From NCBI GenBank assembly GCA_016839805.1, contig JAEOTO010000032.1, positions 52,232 to 116,231 on the forward strand: 64,000 bases of DNA, given 5' to 3'. The notes beneath the pieces were generated by a model. It made no database searches. It was not told where the DNA came from and worked only from the letters and a program-made list of their open reading frames with translations. This stretch comes from Candidatus Hermodarchaeota archaeon (lineage in GTDB: Archaea; Asgardarchaeota; Hermodarchaeia; Hermodarchaeales; Hermodarchaeaceae). The position numbers were made by a program, and so were the translations under genes. This document shows, in pieces, positions 42,431-49,645 of the stretch (positions within the stretch are counted from its first letter, which is position 1; every line of letters starts with the position of its first letter).

Positions 42431-43972
42431 ATGAATAGTGAAATGAAAACAGAATCTCTGGGGACTATCGTTTGTACTGAAGATGGTCCTTCTACGGAAA
42501 AAATCGAGTTTGTTATCGGTAATCGCAATGAGCTATCTACAGAAAAACAAATTCCCATTCACGTTGGGCAGTATGTCTCCATCAATGCTGAAGAGGGACT
42601 AGTTATTGCCCACATCGAACAGATATATAAGACGAACCGATATTTTTCACAGATTGACGCAGTTCACGAATTTACGCGATCCGGGAAAGCTTTCGGGGCG
42701 ATTTTTCCTATTGACCGATGGGAATATGTGCTAGCCGAGGCTAAACCACTTGGCATATTTACCAACGGACAAGTCCAAAGGGTTACCTATCCTCCATCAC
42801 CTGGTGCTATAGTCTCCGCGCCTGATTATAAAATTCTAAGTGAATTCCTTGGCTTTAGTAAAGGAGGAATTCATCTGGGACATCTTTTATTCCATGATAT
42901 CCCAGCAACTTTTAACCTTTCCAAAATGTATCAGAAACATGTTGCACTTCTTGCAATGAGTGGAGCAGGAAAAAGCTATGCCGCCTCTGTAATGTTAGAA
43001 GAACTCTTGTCGAGGAAACCAGCTCAGGGTCGTCCTACAATACTTGTGATAGATGTTCATGGCGAATACACCGGATTAGCAGAATCTCAGGGAACAAAAG
43101 GAAAAACCTTCGAAGACCAAATAACTGTCATCCGAAGTCCACTCGTGGAAATAGCAACACCACGAATGAGCGCAAAGGCTTTCGCCACCTATTCACCGGA
43201 CATGGGAACAATTCAAGTCCGTGAACTAACGCGCATTATTCGCTCACTACGAACTGCTCGAAAGGGACAACCCTATGATATTGGTGACTTAACCATTGCA
43301 TTAGAACAAGATCCCTCTATTAACGTTCGAACACGTGAAGCTCTATTGGGGTGGTTGGATAATCTCCAAAGCCTTCGGCTTTTTGGTAAAACTTCAACTC
43401 CGGAATGGAGTAAATTAATGAAACCGGGTCAAGCGGTGATTCTTAATTTAAGTGAAACCGTAAGTTTACAAAAGAAACAAATCATTGTTGATGCCGTTCT
43501 TCGCCACTTATTCGATTTGAGACGAGATGGAATTATTCCCCCAGCTATTGTGTTTCTCGAAGAGGCCCATCAATTCTGTCCTGAGGCTAGACGTGCACTA
43601 GCATTTTCTAAAGGCATTCTTGAGACTGTCGCTCGGGAAGGGCGCAAGTATAATTTATCGCTCTGTATTATTTCTCAACGCCCGGTTCGGCTTTCAACAA
43701 CGGTGTTATCGCAATGTGGTACTAACATATTTCTTCGGATAACTAATCCATATGATTTAGACCATATTCGGGCAACTTCTGAAAAAATTACCAAAGCAAC
43801 CCTGACATCAATTTCTAGTCTCACAGTGGGAGAAGCTCTAGTGGTTGGTCAGGCCACAAGGTTTCCTGTATTTATTCAGGTTCGTGAAAGAGCTACAAAA
43901 GAAACGGCGTTTGGTGAAGATTTCGAAACCGTTACGCAGAGATATGACAAGAAAGGGAGAAAGGCTGACTGA
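42431..43972 (+). CDS. herA: DNA double-strand break repair helicase/translocase HerA
   Basis: 513 residues. N-terminal HAS barrel (about 1-130), Walker A in LAMSGAGKSYA (about 175-185), VIDVHGEYTGL, Walker B in AIVFLEEAHQF (about 376-386), and the C-terminal QRPVRLSTTVLSQCGTNI with an arginine-finger like region. It forms a hexamer that pulls DNA into the NurA dimer. Starts at ATG 42431 or 42443. Ends just before the tRNA-Ile gene, which is on the other strand. Confidence 0.96.
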   Translation: MNSEMKTESLGTIVCTEDGPSTEKIEFVIGNRNELSTEKQIPIHVGQYVSINAEEGLVIAHIEQIYKTNRYFSQIDAVHEFTRSGKAFGAIFPIDRWEYVLAEAKPLGIFTNGQVQRVTYPPSPGAIVSAPDYKILSEFLGFSKGGIHLGHLLFHDIPATFNLSKMYQKHVALLAMSGAGKSYAASVMLEELLSRKPAQGRPTILVIDVHGEYTGLAESQGTKGKTFEDQITVIRSPLVEIATPRMSAKAFATYSPDMGTIQVRELTRIIRSLRTARKGQPYDIGDLTIALEQDPSINVRTREALLGWLDNLQSLRLFGKTSTPEWSKLMKPGQAVILNLSETVSLQKKQIIVDAVLRHLFDLRRDGIIPPAIVFLEEAHQFCPEARRALAFSKGILETVAREGRKYNLSLCIISQRPVRLSTTVLSQCGTNIFLRITNPYDLDHIRATSEKITKATLTSISSLTVGEALVVGQATRFPVFIQVRERATKETAFGEDFETVTQRYDKKGRKAD

Positions 43973-44027
43973 TAATAACTGGGCAAAATGGTGGGCACGG
44001 CGGGATTCAAACCCGCGACCTCCGGCT

Positions 44028-44065
44028 TACCTAGGCTTCGCAGTTGAATGTTCGGAGCGACACCA
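44028..44065 (-). other. tRNA-Ile intron B, 38 nt, at canonical position 37/38
   Basis: Central helix pairs CTTA (44068-44071) with TAGG (44030-44033), one G-U. Bulges are TA|T and TA|A. Inner helix GGT/GCC continues, past one mismatch, to TCGC/GCGA. The outer helix is the anticodon stem itself, which is complete only once intron A has been removed, so splicing is probably ordered A then B. Confidence 0.85.
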
Positions 44066-44073
44066 TATAAGGC

Positions 44074-44105
44074 TTACACACTTTGCGTATTAATACGCGA
44101 GAGTT
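44074..44105 (-). other. tRNA-Ile intron A, 32 nt, at position 29/30
   Basis: Gene-strand central helix pairs GCGC (44108-44111) with GTGT (44076-44079), using two G-U pairs. Bulges are CG|A and AA|G. The inner helix ACT/AGT leads to a strong GCGTA-TTAA-TACGC hairpin (44085-44098). Cleavage in each bulge joins CCG to GCC and creates the full anticodon stem. Confidence 0.78.
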
Positions 44106-44146
44106 CGGCGCTCCATCAGGCTAAGCCACGTGCCCATTATGAATTG

Positions 44147-44160
44147 TGTGATGTTTCACA
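44147..44160. repeat. short inverted repeat between ileS and tRNA-Ile
   Basis: TGTGA-TGTT-TCACA is a perfect five-pair hairpin in the 50-base gap. No U-run follows, so it is not an obvious terminator. Confidence 0.5.
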
Positions 44161-44164
44161 GCAG

Positions 44165-44172
44165 CTTAAATG
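44165..44172 (-). promoter_or_regulatory. possible box A (TATA) of tRNA-Ile
   Basis: Gene-strand CATTTAAG is centred about 33 bases before the tRNA 5' end, in the gap behind ileS, so the tRNA may have its own promoter as well as read-through from ileS. Confidence 0.4.
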
Positions 44173-44185
44173 TGTTGGGTCACTC

Positions 44186-47176
44186 TTAGTCCTCTTGGAC
44201 GATAAACCCAAATTGAATCTCTTCTTCAGCAAAAGTAAGTTTCCCAGTTGCAAGTCCCTTTAAGATGGGCAATTTGTCGCCTATTTCAAGTGTCAAGGCA
44301 CCAACCTTTGAAGTGATACCTTCTCGAGTAGTTTCTATTGCCTGGTGGAGTTCTGATGACTCGATCGCCAGATACAGGGCGATGCGTTGAGTAACGTGTA
44401 ATCCCTGTTTTTTTCGGGTCGCTTGTATTCGGCGAATAAGATCACGTGAAAGCCGCTCAGCGCGAAGTTCAGGGGTTTCACTGATATCAAGGTATACCGT
44501 TGCAAAGGGTAACTCTTTACTTCTGAGTAACTCTCCCTTAGCCTTTTTTTGGATCTCTACAAATTTGACGTTGGTTTGGCTTGCTACAACATCGCTAAAA
44601 TGATCGATTTGGAATTCCTTTTTTGAAGGAACAATGATTAAGCGTTGACAAGGCCAACGTAGTTTCAAACCTTCCTCTTGGCGAATAAATTGAGTTGTTT
44701 CTACGATAGCAGAGACCCACTCCATTTCTTGGCTCAGCTCTGGATCAATCAGTTTTTCGTTGACTTCAGGCCAAGGAAGCATGTGAACACTTATTGGAGC
44801 ATCAGGTTCCGCAGAGCGAATGAGTGCTTGATACATTCTTTCTGTTTGAAACGGAAGGACTGGGGCTAGAACCGCTAAGAGTGTTCTTAGAACGTAGTAA
44901 AGTGTAGTAAATGCTTGGATTTTGGTTTCATCATGAGAGCTAACCCATGTTCGTGGTCGAATCAGTTTGATATACCATCGACTCAAATCTTGGACGATGA
45001 AAGACTCCATTAAGCGTGGTATAAATGGAAGTTCGTATTTCTCCAGTCGTTCAGCCACTTGTTTTATTAATAGATGCAACTGGGAGAGAATCCACCGATC
45101 CTCATTTTGTAAGGATTGCGGTTTCAACCGATGAGATGTTGGCTCAAATTTTGCGGCTTTCATGAATGTGGTTGCAAAGACATAAACATTCCAAAGAATT
45201 GAGAGAGAACGACGGGTATCTTCGACATCTTTCCAAAGAAAATGCAAGTCTTCGCCTGGACCAGTGCTCTTTATACAATACATTCGTAGTGTCTCAGCAC
45301 CAAATTTCTCCACTACTTCTTCAGGAAACACGCCAATGCCTTTTGACTTTGACATTGGTCGACCGTGCTCATCAGCTGTAAAGCCATGCATATAGACACT
45401 TTTGTAAGGTTCTCGGTTATCAGCCAGCATGGTGGAGTTGAAGAGGGTATTAAACCAGTTGCTAATTTGGTCCTTGCCTTCCATTACAAAGTCAGCTGTT
45501 TCCCAATTATCAAAATCCGTAGTTCCGTAGGTTGCCCAGCGAGTAGCCCAGGGAGCAACACCACTATCTAACCATACATCTAAGACATCAGGAACCCGTT
45601 TCATTGTGTTTTTGCATTTCGAACAAGGCCAAGTGATTTTGTCGATCCATGGTCGATGGAGGTTCTCAGGAACCTTTCCGGATTTCTCTTTTAGTTCATC
45701 AATGCTCCCAATAACTTCAATTTCCTCACATTTGTCACATTTCCAGATTGGTAGAGGAGCTCCCCAATAGCGTTGTCTGGAAATGCACCAGTCCCGAAGA
45801 TTTTGCACCCAGTTACGGAACCAAGTATGTCCAGCCCAGTCAGGAATCCAGTAGACATCTTCGTTCTTTTTGATGATTTCTTCGCGTAAATCGCTAACGC
45901 GGAGGAACCACTGATCGGTAGCAAGGTATACTAGAGGGCTACCGCATCGCCAGCAGTGAGCGTATTCGTGTTCAATTGTGTCCTGATGAACTAAGAGGTT
46001 CTTTCGGCGTAAATCTTCGAGAATAACTTCACTTGCATCTTGGACCTTCATACCTGCATATTTTCCACCTTCTTCCGAGAAGGTACCAGCAAACGTGACT
46101 GGACAGAAAATGGGAATTCCCTCACGCTCACCTACCTCGAAGTCCTGAGGGCCATGCCCAGGGGCCATGTGAACAAGTCCAGTTCCTTGCTCTAGTGTTA
46201 CATATTCATCACTCAGCACAACAGAATGAACTTTCTCAGAGGTTTCTCTGTATTTAGCCTGTCTAGGAACCTCGTCTAGCAGGGGATGTTCATAACGAAG
46301 CCCCAGAAGCTCCTTTCCTTTGAATTCTTCAATCACTTCGTATTGCTTGTTTAGCAGAGCCTGTAGTATTATGTTGGCTAGTCCTTTGGCTAGAATCCAT
46401 ACTTCATCATTAACTTTGACGCGAACGTATTCAAATTCGGGATTTACCATTACTGCCATGTTTGCTGGAAGTGTCCATGGAGTCGTGGTCCAAATCACAA
46501 TGAACTCTTTATTTCTCCCAAGGACCGGAAACTTTACCCAAATCGAATAATCTTCAATTGTCTTAAATTCATGCTCTCGTTTTGCAAGGGCTGTCTCACA
46601 ACGAACACAACAATCTATAGATCGTAGCCCACGGTAAAGAAATCCTCGTTCAGAGGCGCGTTTCATTAAATACCAAGTGCCTTCAATATAGGGATTATCA
46701 ATCGTGCGATACGGTCTGTCCCAATCCATCCAAATGCCTAAACGTTTGAACTGCTTCGTCATTTGATCTAAATTCGATAAGGCAAAATTCTGACACTGTT
46801 CAATGAATTTATCCACGCCAATCTCTTTTTCAATGTCAAGTTTCGATTTGATGCCTAGAGCCTTTTCTACGTGCACCTCAATAGGTAGCCCGTGCATATC
46901 AAAACCAGGTGTGTCTACAACACTGAATCCCTGCATCCTCCGAAACCGTAAGACCATGCCCTTCAAAATTTTGTTCCAAGCGGTTCCCAAGTGTATGGCA
47001 CCTGTGGTGTAAGGTGGACCATCTAAAAACTTGAATGAGGGTCGATTTCGAAGTTGCTTTGTCACCAACTCATACACTTGATTCTTTTGCCAGAACAGAA
47101 GAATCTCTTCTTCCATTGAGGGTAACTCGAATTGCTTCGGAAGTTCTGAAACTGGCATTGTGAAGACTCCATCCAA
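44186..47176 (-). CDS. ileS: isoleucyl-tRNA synthetase
   Basis: 996 residues, class I synthetase. The HIGH-equivalent motif is GAIHLGTAWNKI near residue 58, the CP1 editing domain has WTTTPWTLPANMAVMVNP, and the KMSKS-type signature is PMSKSKGIGVF near 620. Zinc-type cysteines are CDKCEEIEV and CSKCKNTM. The C-terminal 200 residues hold the anticodon-binding domain and a eukaryote/archaeal-type extension. It charges tRNA-Ile, including the UAU tRNA encoded 50 bases downstream on the same strand, an association that strengthens the tRNA identity. Confidence 0.97.
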   Translation of the reverse strand: MDGVFTMPVSELPKQFELPSMEEEILLFWQKNQVYELVTKQLRNRPSFKFLDGPPYTTGAIHLGTAWNKILKGMVLRFRRMQGFSVVDTPGFDMHGLPIEVHVEKALGIKSKLDIEKEIGVDKFIEQCQNFALSNLDQMTKQFKRLGIWMDWDRPYRTIDNPYIEGTWYLMKRASERGFLYRGLRSIDCCVRCETALAKREHEFKTIEDYSIWVKFPVLGRNKEFIVIWTTTPWTLPANMAVMVNPEFEYVRVKVNDEVWILAKGLANIILQALLNKQYEVIEEFKGKELLGLRYEHPLLDEVPRQAKYRETSEKVHSVVLSDEYVTLEQGTGLVHMAPGHGPQDFEVGEREGIPIFCPVTFAGTFSEEGGKYAGMKVQDASEVILEDLRRKNLLVHQDTIEHEYAHCWRCGSPLVYLATDQWFLRVSDLREEIIKKNEDVYWIPDWAGHTWFRNWVQNLRDWCISRQRYWGAPLPIWKCDKCEEIEVIGSIDELKEKSGKVPENLHRPWIDKITWPCSKCKNTMKRVPDVLDVWLDSGVAPWATRWATYGTTDFDNWETADFVMEGKDQISNWFNTLFNSTMLADNREPYKSVYMHGFTADEHGRPMSKSKGIGVFPEEVVEKFGAETLRMYCIKSTGPGEDLHFLWKDVEDTRRSLSILWNVYVFATTFMKAAKFEPTSHRLKPQSLQNEDRWILSQLHLLIKQVAERLEKYELPFIPRLMESFIVQDLSRWYIKLIRPRTWVSSHDETKIQAFTTLYYVLRTLLAVLAPVLPFQTERMYQALIRSAEPDAPISVHMLPWPEVNEKLIDPELSQEMEWVSAIVETTQFIRQEEGLKLRWPCQRLIIVPSKKEFQIDHFSDVVASQTNVKFVEIQKKAKGELLRSKELPFATVYLDISETPELRAERLSRDLIRRIQATRKKQGLHVTQRIALYLAIESSELHQAIETTREGITSKVGALTLEIGDKLPILKGLATGKLTFAEEEIQFGFIVQED

Positions 47177-47289
47177 AATTGACTAGCGTGCCCCTACCAA
47201 CCTTCAACAGCATAAAAAGTCTTGGGCAATAATAATTAACTAGCCAATATTCAAAAAAACAAAGCTAAGAGCAAAAATGAACGAAAGCT

Positions 47290-47305
47290 CTATATGGCTT
47301 TAAAC
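47290..47305 (+). promoter_or_regulatory. possible promoter of the Rab-like GTPase gene
   Basis: CTATATGG and, overlapping further on, CTTTAAAC lie about 41-56 bases before ATG 47346; a GAGGAG Shine-Dalgarno (47331-47336) is nine bases before the ATG. Confidence 0.4.
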
Positions 47306-47345
47306 GTAAGTCAGACAAACCGAGCCCCATGAGGAGAAAGGCTAC

Positions 47346-47861
47346 ATGAGTACACCGCAACGCCAGTATGTCCTCAAAGTCTGCGTCGTCGGCGATGGCG
47401 CCGTTGGTAAAACCAGTCTTATCATCCGATACACCGAAGGTCACTTCCGGGAGTCGTATATCATGACCGTGGGAACTAGTTTTGCCGTGAAAGAACTAAA
47501 TTTTGGTGATACTTTAGTGCGTTTACAGTTGTGGGATCTGGCTGGTCAACCTCACTTTAGTTCTGTGCGGCCTGTCTTCTATCGGGGAGCAGCTGGTGTG
47601 ATTTTAGTATTTGATGTTACGCGGCGTCAGACCTTTGAAAATATCCCCGGGTGGTATGATGAAGTTTCACAGGTTACCGGGGCGGTTACCTCAGTCTTGT
47701 TGGCTAACAAAGTTGATTTGATAGATCAGCGCCAAGTGTCGACGGAGGAGGCTATGGCTTATGCACAACAATTGGGGTGGGGTTATTTTGAGACTAGCGC
47801 TAAAGAAGGGCATGGCGTTACTGATGCTTTTCGCCAGATTGCCTGGACTGGTGTTAGCTAG
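47346..47861 (+). CDS. Ras/Rab-like small GTPase
   Basis: 171 residues, a single GTPase domain. G1 GDGAVGKTS (about 13-21), switch I MTVGTSF, G3 DLAGQPHFS, G4 NKVD, G5 ETSAKEG. The layout matches eukaryotic Rab/Ras more closely than MglA (DLAGQ with full DxxG). There is no C-terminal prenylation Cys and no extension, so membrane attachment would need another route. Such GTPases are abundant in Asgard archaea. No roadblock or GAP gene is adjacent. Confidence 0.93.
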   Translation: MSTPQRQYVLKVCVVGDGAVGKTSLIIRYTEGHFRESYIMTVGTSFAVKELNFGDTLVRLQLWDLAGQPHFSSVRPVFYRGAAGVILVFDVTRRQTFENIPGWYDEVSQVTGAVTSVLLANKVDLIDQRQVSTEEAMAYAQQLGWGYFETSAKEGHGVTDAFRQIAWTGVS

Positions 47862-47872
47862 CTTAATTTTCA

Positions 47873-48652
47873 TTAAGCGTCGTTTAGATACTCTGTGAGT
47901 TTACGCGAGTTCTTCTGCATAAGAAAGGTTGCACACTGTTGAGGTTTAATTTTCCGATATTCAAGACCGAGTTGTTCAATTAGAGCGAAGGTTCCTTTGG
48001 TGAGACTTGGTGCGACAAGAATGCCCCGCAATTGAGTGGCATCTTCGGTTTGGAAACTTTTAATATAGCGATAGAGTTGATGGACTGCTTCGCTGTCAGC
48101 ACGACGGCGTTTAACTTCGATAATGACTAATCGTCCTTTGTCATCACGGGCAAAGATATCGATGAATCCTGGGGCAACAGGGCGTTCACGTCGTATTGTG
48201 CGGAGTCCAGCTTCAATGAGTTCAGGGTGAGCACTAAGAACCTTTTGCATCTCATCTTCGGTTAAATGCATACTAAACTCACCAGCGTCATCAATAAGGC
48301 TCGCACTAACCATGGAAAGCAGGGAAAATTCAATGCGAACAGTTTCACGCGGTTTTGCACGATTAGCAAATAGAATGAGTTTATCCTTCTCTTGCTTAAT
48401 CTTTAGAGTAGCTCCTGGAGGTTGCCAGTTAACGGGTTCAACTCCACTCTCCTTATGAACTAGGATAGCTCCATCACGTTTTAAAATTATTAGACGTTCA
48501 CCCTCCGTTAGTACTGATCTAGCGCGACCATGATACTCGACATAGCAGTTGCCAATAATTTGGATTAATCGCTTTTGTGAAATTGCCTTTTCAAGGAGCT
48601 GATGAGCTTGCCTTAGGGTTGGTGATTGGAGTAGCCATATTTTCTCATTCAT
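47873..48652 (-). CDS. nucS: mismatch endonuclease NucS/EndoMS
   Basis: 259 residues from ATG 48652 (MNEKIWLLQSPTLRQA). Longer in-frame starts run into the divergent methyltransferase gene and add no family sequence. Nuclease motifs: APGFIDIFARDDKG (catalytic Asp) and VIIEVKRRRADSEAV (E-x-K), then QLYRYI. NucS/EndoMS cuts both strands at mismatches in archaea and some actinobacteria that lack MutS-MutL. Convergent with the Rab-like GTPase (11-base gap). Confidence 0.93.
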   Translation of the reverse strand: MNEKIWLLQSPTLRQAHQLLEKAISQKRLIQIIGNCYVEYHGRARSVLTEGERLIILKRDGAILVHKESGVEPVNWQPPGATLKIKQEKDKLILFANRAKPRETVRIEFSLLSMVSASLIDDAGEFSMHLTEDEMQKVLSAHPELIEAGLRTIRRERPVAPGFIDIFARDDKGRLVIIEVKRRRADSEAVHQLYRYIKSFQTEDATQLRGILVAPSLTKGTFALIEQLGLEYRKIKPQQCATFLMQKNSRKLTEYLNDA

Positions 48653-48735
48653 TGAGGAGTTAAGATCAGACAAAGTATAATCAAATCGAAGACATGCCGT
48701 AATTCTAAATAAGTTTTGACTACCAGTAAAGAATT

Positions 48736-49272
48736 GTGTGTAAATTTCGTTTGTATGATGAATCAGCACAATCCTATCATCGTCGGTATAGCCAAATTCA
48801 ACGAATAAAATACCAAGCAATAGTCACATATCTTGAAAGATGTCCTCTTGTAGATGTCGGTATTGGAACAGGTATTGGTTTGGCATCGATTATTGAATTC
48901 GCTCCAATTGTTGGTGTTGATTGGGCAATCGAAATGTTGCGAATAGCACATAAACAAGTGATAAAAATCAATGAGTGGAACCAAGCCATATCCTTAGTGT
49001 GTGCATCAGCGGAGGCATTACCCTTCCGGAACAACGTTTTTCCAACTGTAGTTAGCATTACGGTAATTCAAAATTTGAATAATATTCAGCGTGGAATTCA
49101 AGAACTAATCCGAATTGTACAGCCCCGAGGAATATTAGCCATAACGACATTAGAAAAGTGTCTGCCCATTCAAGAGCTTGAAACAGAGTTTAATCAACTT
49201 TCTACTCCAATTGTACGTTTAGAAAATCTTGGAAATGAAGACGGAGGATTAATCTATAAATTACCCAGCTGA
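48736..49272 (+). CDS. class I SAM-dependent methyltransferase
   Basis: 178 residues, TTG start. N-terminal YDESAQSYHRRYSQIQRIKYQ is typical of small-molecule or tRNA methyltransferases; motif I is VDVGIGTGIGLASI, then VCASAEALPF and VVSITVIQNLNNI. The C-terminus is short (about 178 residues against 200-250 in relatives), but the SAM core is intact. Substrate unknown. Divergent from nucS. Confidence 0.82.
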   Translation: MCKFRLYDESAQSYHRRYSQIQRIKYQAIVTYLERCPLVDVGIGTGIGLASIIEFAPIVGVDWAIEMLRIAHKQVIKINEWNQAISLVCASAEALPFRNNVFPTVVSITVIQNLNNIQRGIQELIRIVQPRGILAITTLEKCLPIQELETEFNQLSTPIVRLENLGNEDGGLIYKLPS

Positions 49273-49355
49273 AAAAACAGTTTAACTTCCTTTTATCATC
49301 TCTATGACCGTTATCTTTATTTGGCATCTCACAGTTAGCAGGATTACTCCCGAGG

Positions 49356-49616
49356 TTGAATACCGTGGAAAATCAGCCAATTAAAATTCTACAAAAAGCT
49401 ACCAATAACTTGGTTTTGATCAAACTCAAAGATGGCAAAGAGTACCGAGGTCGATTAAAAGAAATTGACATGTACATGAACCTTGTTTTGGAAGGCGCTG
49501 AGGAATTGATGGATGGAAAACCAACAGCGAAATTTGGTGAAGTCCTTATCCGAGGTAATAATATTCTTTACATCAAACCGGATTTGACACAGATTATTTG
49601 GGAGAATAAGGAATAG
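49356..49616 (+). CDS. Sm-like protein (LSm)
   Basis: 86 residues; TTG start at 49356 or GTG at 49365. Sm1 motif VLIKLKDGKEYRGRLKEIDMYMN and Sm2 motif GEVLIRGNNILYI, full length for archaeal LSm. LSm rings bind U-rich RNA. Preceded by a TATA-like TTATTTGG region about 40 bases upstream. Gene lies 83 bases behind the methyltransferase on the same strand. Confidence 0.93.
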   Translation: MNTVENQPIKILQKATNNLVLIKLKDGKEYRGRLKEIDMYMNLVLEGAEELMDGKPTAKFGEVLIRGNNILYIKPDLTQIIWENKE

Positions 49617-49645
49617 GTACTGCCCATTAAGGGTCACTTAGGTTT

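Larger units (their letters stand above)
43989..44135 (-). tRNA. tRNA-Ile(UAU) with two introns, CCA encoded
   Basis: Gene-strand acceptor GGGCACG (5' end 44135) pairs with CGTGCCC, then A and CCA (43989-43991). D arm GCTTAGCCTGATGGAGC, G26, T arm GCGGG-TTTGAAT-CCCGC and variable loop AGGTC are complete. The 87 bases between must lose 70. Removing 44074-44105 (32 nt) and 44028-44065 (38 nt) gives anticodon arm CCGGC-CTTATAA-GCCGG: a perfect five-pair stem, U33, anticodon UAU and A37. Mature length is 74 (77 with CCA). ileS ends 50 bases upstream on the same strand. Most archaea read AUA with a modified CAU anticodon, so UAU is unusual and eukaryote-like. Confidence 0.9.

Noticed and set aside
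43989..44135. tRNA read as Thr(GGT) or Ile/Arg with a single large intron
   Set aside because: A single-intron model of 69-71 nt gives no central helix in any register, leaves an eight-base loop or breaks the stem. The two-intron UAU model fits both helices and the ileS context.
48652..48820. Upstream extension of nucS
   Set aside because: The extra 56 residues run into the divergent methyltransferase gene and do not match NucS; the start at 48652 is better.
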